Of a stretch of DNA of 64,000 nt, positions 59,201 to 64,000 are shown one piece after another. Numbering within the stretch: position 1 is the first letter of the stretch; every line of letters starts with the position of its first letter. The notes beneath the pieces are model-generated. The model saw only the letters and a program-made list of their open reading frames with translations, did no database searches and had not been told where the DNA came from. The stretch is from Petrosia ficiformis (taxonomy: Eukaryota > Porifera > Demospongiae > Haplosclerida > Petrosiidae). The position numbers were made by a program, and so were the translations under genes. Location: positions 11,170,576 through 11,234,575 of the forward strand of contig OX345637.1 in assembly GCA_947044365.1 (NCBI GenBank), given 5' to 3'.

Positions 59201-61184
59201 CAGACATTTTAACCTATATTCATCATTCTTGTCCTGCTCCCCATATACTTAGTATACAGCTCATTTTTAATTTACTGGACATTCACTAGATTTATCGGAC
59301 AATGTCCTGCATGACCGGCTGTTTCCTCACCACTGGCTGCATGCATCGTTCACTCTTGAATTTACTGGTACTTGAAAATTAATTCAATTTCAGGGTCCAC
59401 CTAGTTATTATACTCAATTTATTAATCAACCTGATACAAGAAAAGCAATCCATGTTGGGAGTACTCCGTATGAAGATGGTTCCTATGATGTCGGTAGAGC
59501 TCTAGTTAATGTGAGTGCTATATGTTTAATACTATAGGTTAGTAATGTATTGTTTATTCAATTAAAGGATATTATGGCTTCTCAATCAAAGAATGTTTCA
59601 ATTTTGCTAAACAGTGGCTACAAGGTATGCCAAATTTATGTCATGTGATCATTGTTAGGACACCTTTGGAAATTATTGCAATGTTATTTGAATATGAGGT
59701 AGTATATTAACTTCAACTAAACACAAATATAGACATGAACTGTAATAAGGCTAGGAACATACTTCTTAATGGGGGGTACGTGTGGAGGCATGAAGAATGT
59801 GCTTGCATAAGTGTGTCAAACATTTCTGAGAACAATCAGTCACATGTGGTATATGTATTGATAATGTACTAGACAATTATCATAGCATTATTCATAGTTT
59901 ATAGCAAAATGTTGGTACAGTATACATGTATATAGTGTATAGTTTAAAGCAATTCTTAATATTATAATTGAAATAGTGGTCAGGTATAACTGAAGACTCC
60001 TTTCTCCTACTTATCTAAAACACACAACATTGAGGCTTAGTTAATACAAATAATTTGTGTAATACACATTTAAATACCACAACACTATCATCAGGTGCTA
60101 CTATACAGTGGTGAATTGGATATAGTAATAGGAGCAGCACTGACTGAACATTCTCTCAGGTACATGCAGTGGAACGGACAAGATGAGTATCTGAGGTCTA
60201 AAAGAGATATTTGGAGAATAGATCCCACTGACAAAGATGTGGCTGGATATGTAACAACAGTCGGTAGATTTCAGAGGGTATGTGCAGTTTTTTAATTAAT
60301 ACCATAATCTTTACATTAAAAAAAAAACACTCATAACCTTGTTTTGGAATAATCAACAATCTTTTTCTTGCACCATTGCAAAAAAAAACAGATGAATTTT
60401 CAGGTCCATATGTATCAATATTTCCATTCATACTAACCCATTACCAGTCAGTGTTTTGGAATCAAACTGAAATCAACTGAAAGTGAAAGAATTTTTCATA
60501 TTTAAAAAAAAATTGAAATCTTTAAACAATTTTACTTTTAACTTTCAGTATTTTCAAAACACTGCTAACTAAATTGATCACCACACATGTAAGAAACATG
60601 CCTTAACGGTTATCATGGGCTTGATCAAATGAATATCATTACAAACATCAGAAAGTGACCCCACAATGACACTACGAAAAATAAAAGAACTTCACAACTG
60701 AGGATGGCTGGTATAGGAAGGCTGATTACTACACATGATAACATACTGCCGCTAATGACTAGTTCTAAGAAGAGATAAGATTGTGATATGAAGGCTAATA
60801 CTGAGCTCAGATAACTTTTATAAACTAGCTGTTGTTTTTATGGCATTACAATATAGATCAATAACATCATTATAGATCAATAACATCATTACAGATCAAT
60901 AACATCATTATAGATCAATAACATCATTATAGATCAATAACATCATTACAGATCAATAACATCATTATAGATCAATAACATCATTATAGATCAATAACAT
61001 CATTATAGATCAATAACATCATTATAGACTAAATGTGGTCATCGTGAATGTGAACAAACTTTAGTTATTCTTTTGTGTATTTATAATTATGCAGGTTGTA
61101 GTTCGTGGAGGAGGTCATCTTGTACCACTGGATCAACCAGTCAGAGCTTCCAGGATGATCAAGAATTTCATTAATCTTCCATGA
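55660..61184 (+). CDS. CPVL: serine carboxypeptidase, CPVL-type (S10 family)
   Basis: Model of 13 exons: join(55660..55837, 55951..56001, 56093..56154, 57187..57301, 57352..57490, 57545..57611, 58013..58135, 58191..58322, 58848..58943, 59394..59510, 59568..59624, 60095..60277, 61095..61184), 469 residues, close to human CPVL (about 476). Signal peptide [18 protein letters not shown]. Motifs in order: [50 protein letters not shown], and ITGE|SYAGKY with nucleophile Ser205 as the first codon of exon 7. Then come [12 protein letters not shown] with Asp388 and [11 protein letters not shown] with His448, completing the triad. The family removes C-terminal residues from peptides in the secretory or lysosomal pathway. 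The GTG at 60095 is a splice-acceptor codon, not a start. Introns hold foldback elements and tandem repeats. Confidence 0.95.
57678..57822. mobile_element. foldback element in a CPVL intron
   Basis: AGTATGCT...GTTTTGTGTCC on the left is mirrored by GGACACAAAAC...AGCATACT on the right; the inner arms TGTGATATAGCCC and GGGCTATATCACA are perfect. It is a hairpin MITE-like remnant of 145 bp between the CPVL exons at 57545 and 58013. Confidence 0.7.
57843..57937. repeat. 19-bp perfect inverted repeat in the same CPVL intron
   Basis: GTATGATGGTGACATCTCC (57843-57861) is exactly complementary to 57919-57937, with a 57-bp loop. It lies next to the foldback element at 57678 and may be part of the same compound insertion. 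Confidence 0.75.
58499..58668. repeat. GGATGAATGGAA-type tandem repeat in a CPVL intron
   Basis: Degenerate repeats of GGATGGATGAATGGAAGAAT occupy part of the 525-bp intron between the exons at 58191 and 58848. The frames open through it on both strands are repeat translations. Confidence 0.85.
60855..61027. repeat. nine copies of a 19-bp unit in the last CPVL intron
   Basis: AGATCAATAACATCATTAT (or ...TTAC) repeats nine times head to tail, almost without variation, about 70 bp before the last exon. Confidence 0.92.
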
Positions 61185-61660
61185 TTATTGAGGACTAAGG
61201 ATCACAGTAACCTCTGTTATTATAAATGCACAAGTATTTTACATTGCTAAATTTATTTTTATGAGTGTGAATTGGATTTTATAGTATGTATAAGATGATA
61301 TTTAACAATAATTATTATACTTGTAGTTCTTTCCCTTGAATTGCATAACATAATAATGCTGTTTCTATAGCAACAACATATGATATATATCAGAGAGTAT
61401 GGTAGTACTCTCTATGTAGGGATGGCACTGAAAAAAAACGGCTGCCCATATATTTCAATTGCAACTAATGAGCTGAAATCTCTGCTAATATATACAGATA
61501 TGTTTTGGTACGCACTTACCTTTTGATATTGAGTGTTTTTATGACTAACAATATCTTCTAGATGGCCAGAGAACGTCTTTTAAAGTACAGAACCGGTGAG
61601 TGGCAAAGCTGTCTGAATGTTCATCATCATCATTATTATTATTATTATTATTCTTTATAC
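61185..61660. other. 3' flank of CPVL
   Basis: AT-rich sequence after the CPVL stop codon; it should hold the 3' UTR. No gene or element recognised. Confidence 0.5.
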
Positions 61661-62730
61661 CTTGTATAAACAATGTAGCACTACTTGTATTAAAATACCC
61701 CATCATATCAACCAGTCCTGATGCAATACATCTCCCAATATTATTATTCAGTTCAGTTCCTTGTATATTGAGACTTGAATTCTGTGTACCACCAGATATG
61801 ACTATTCCAAGATCATTGGAAGAATCAATGACCTTTTCATTCACAATCCATTAAATTGTTATTACTCCATTATTATCACTAAACACTTGTACACTGCTGT
61901 CTGTTGTATAGTACTAGCTTGAGATTGTACGTATAAATGAGAACTGAACACCTGTATATGTATATATATATAATCAAGACTAAGTGATATTTCACTTAAT
62001 ATATTACCTTGTGTTATAGGTATTAGCAGGAGCCCATAAACTAGGAGCGGGTAACATGGGCTCCTGGTATTAGTAATAGTAGAATACAGATACTCATCAC
62101 AGACTGTTTGGATTTCTAACTTATACTCTTCCCTTTAGTTATTACGTTTAACTATACATTACTTATTTATTTCAGTCACATGTCATTAGTTATTTTTTGT
62201 AGTTGTATAAACACTCACATACTGGTACATATACATATACAGTATATTAATTACTATTATTTTAATTCATGAATCAACTGTTTATCACTTGTTCTGATGA
62301 CATTATGTGTGAGTATATTATGTGTCTTCTTTATTGAGTCACACTAAAGTCCTTGTAAGTGATTCATTACATAAACTATTTCATAATTACATAATAGTAA
62401 TATGTATATATAACATACATGTCATTGTGACACACTAGCACATAATATGACAATGAGATTAGACTCTTGAATAATAGTCAAATGTATATTATACTTACCA
62501 TGTTCTTGATGTACATTTTTGGATAGAGGACTTAGTTCATTAACACCTGTTTCTACACACCATGACAAGAGAAACTGAACTTTCATTTGAACAAAAAACA
62601 GAATCTTCTTTGACACACCTTTTGAATCAAAATCTAATATGGATATAACACACACACACAATCTCACTGTATCAAAGTTGACATCACTTAACTGAGGTCC
62701 TACTATTGCAATCTTCATTACATGTTCAAC
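61661..62730 (-). CDS. possible Ig-like domain exon pair (doubtful or degenerate gene)
   Basis: Two compatible minus-strand exons can be drawn: 62499-62730 (acceptor TTCAG, donor GTAAGT) and 61661-61801 (acceptor AATAG, donor GTATAA), joining in phase 1. The joined frame contains LLSWCVETG in the first exon and SSLNIQGTELNNNIGRCIAS plus NTSSATLFIQG in the second. This resembles the last strands of an Ig domain with its second cysteine. I find no start, no continuation downstream before the CPVL 3' end, and no clear link to the receptor at 62999. It may be a remnant or an unrecognised separate gene. The receptor gene stops upstream of it on the same strand. Confidence 0.35.
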
Positions 62731-62998
62731 CTGAAGTCGGATAGTAAACTACACACTTTAACCACTTTCCATTCCTGAAGTTCAAATCCTTTGAACCCTA
62801 ATATATTAAACCAGGAAAATGCTTTTGCCTGAATATTGAAATAAATAACATGCCATATATACATAATAACGTATTTAAAAAAAAAATTATATCTAACAAA
62901 AAACACAGACAATAATAAAAAGTAATTAAATAATGAAGTTTCAATTCATTGTGTATCACAATTATATTTATTCATCATTGATGTATTGAGTGTGATGA

Positions 62999-63970
62999 TT
63001 ATGGATTCACATTTTCGTAATGAGACTCTTGTCTAGTTTGTATATGTAACTGATCTGATGTACTGTTCTGTACTGTTTCATAACTTGGATTCATTGTCAT
63101 ACGAGTTTTTTGTTTGTTTGACTGAACTGAATCATAACAAGGATTAATATCAACATTCACATCAGAATGTATGTCATCCTACAAAAGAGAGTAGTAAACA
63201 CTTTCAACATAAAACAAGAAGAAACATCTTTATTCCTTACACAATGTACATTATACATCTTAAAATATGTCATGTATGACAGCATTTTTACTTAGTACAC
63301 ACTGCAAAAATAAAATTGATAAAATAACTAATTTATTGGTTAGTACAGTTGCAAGGAATAGTGGAAATTGTAATTTAGTTGGTCATGTAGGTTGTTAAAA
63401 CTTGTTATGGATATTCTGTAATTTATAATCAAATAATTGTAATATAAATATCCTTATGCTGTCTAATAGATATAGAAAGTAGAATAAATATTTTAAATTT
63501 TAAATTAAATCATTGTAGGTTTCCAAACCTTCTTTGTTCATCTAATATGAGATATCAGGCATGATAAATGATTATAATTGGTACATATATCTTTTACATA
63601 TTTTAATATAATTAGACTAAAGTAGCTATATATGATGTTAGATGTATGTATCCTGAACAACCAACTAATTGTTAAATTCTTGTAACTGCACTAACCAATA
63701 TATTTATGCAATTCTATTTTTGCAGTGCACACACACACTGGTACATTCATTTTCTAAATCCTAACCTGATTCTTTATACACTTGCAATTGGAAAGAACTT
63801 CTATTTTCCTTACTATTAAAATTAGTATAATACCACCAATCAGAATAATAATAAATGACATCAGACCTAAATTCAACATTATAATCATAATAGACACATT
63901 TATTATCTCTCATTAGACTCACCTACTGTGATACCTATAATCAAATCTTGTGATGTGTCAACTCGTCTTC
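62999..63970 (-). CDS. 3' end of a single-pass membrane receptor with tyrosine-motif tail
   Basis: Three exons, complement(join(62999..63178, 63766..63866, 63923..63970)), with the gene continuing beyond the window's right edge. The first visible exon is juxtamembrane (RRVDTSQDLIIGITVG). The second holds the transmembrane segment (LMSFIIILIGGIILILIV) and a basic stop-transfer (RKIEVLSNCKCIK). The last encodes a cytoplasmic tail with NPCYDSV, NPSYETV and HYENVNP, then TAA. The three YxxV sites, one of them YxN, fit SH2-binding or immunoreceptor-type signalling. The extracellular domains are outside the window, so the family cannot be named. Junction phases (1, then 0) are consistent. A MITE sits in the tail intron. 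Confidence 0.75.
63300..63727. mobile_element. MITE with CACTGCAAAAA ends, second copy
   Basis: It starts CACTGCAAAAATAAAATTG and ends CTATTTTTGCAGTG. The inverted repeats extend about 50 bp with shared GTTAGTACAGTTGCAA-like subterminal sequence. It belongs with the element at 22283-22697 (same ends, similar length, shared internal CAACCAACTAAT). It lies in the last intron of the receptor gene and is non-coding. Confidence 0.78.
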
Positions 63971-64000
63971 CTATAATAAAAATGATGATAATCTGTCAAA

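Overview
This looks like a piece of a metazoan nuclear genome, most probably a demosponge. The DNA is AT-rich, genes have GT-AG introns (many only 50-100 bp) and close spacing, and the standard code reads through every model. The content is animal-type: secreted animal haem peroxidases fused to immunoglobulin (Ig) domains, an ankyrin/KH protein of the MASK/ANKHD1 family, a CPVL-type serine carboxypeptidase, a mitochondrial ribosomal protein and a transmembrane receptor tail with tyrosine motifs. The sponge assignment is inference. All gene models below were spliced by hand; every listed exon junction keeps the reading frame.

Left third (1-28 kb): a cluster of four haem peroxidase genes. Gene 1 (2066-5140, +) is a two-exon peroxidase with helical N-terminal and unassigned C-terminal extensions. 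Genes 2, 3 and 4 (minus strand; 7832-12915, 17411-20929, 23888-27090) encode signal peptide + Ig + linker + peroxidase. Genes 3 and 4 lie in two abutting direct copies of a 6-8 kb segment (about 14.22-21.91 and 21.93-27.98 kb). Gene 2 is older and keeps a second, cysteine-less Ig domain. A 59-codon membrane-protein ORF (6822-7001, +) sits between genes 1 and 2.

Middle (29.5-54.1 kb): one 21-exon minus-strand gene, a MASK/ANKHD1-like protein of 1877 residues with 17 ankyrin repeats, a Lys/Glu-rich segment, a KH domain split over two exons and a C-terminal SAM domain. Its introns are crowded with palindromic ACATGT repeats, minisatellites, two tRNA-derived SINE families and several hAT-like MITEs, some with perfect 8-bp target duplications, one nested inside another.

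Right (54.1-64 kb): a 327-bp divergent promoter with two CACGTG boxes separates the MASK gene from MRPL37 (54477-55478, +). CPVL follows (13 exons, 55660-61184, +). At the right edge are a doubtful Ig-like exon pair and the 3' end of a minus-strand single-pass receptor (62999-63970) with three YxxV tail motifs.

The peroxidases and the receptor are plausible surface or secreted defence/matrix genes. The MASK, MRPL37 and CPVL genes are housekeeping-type neighbours with no visible functional link to them.
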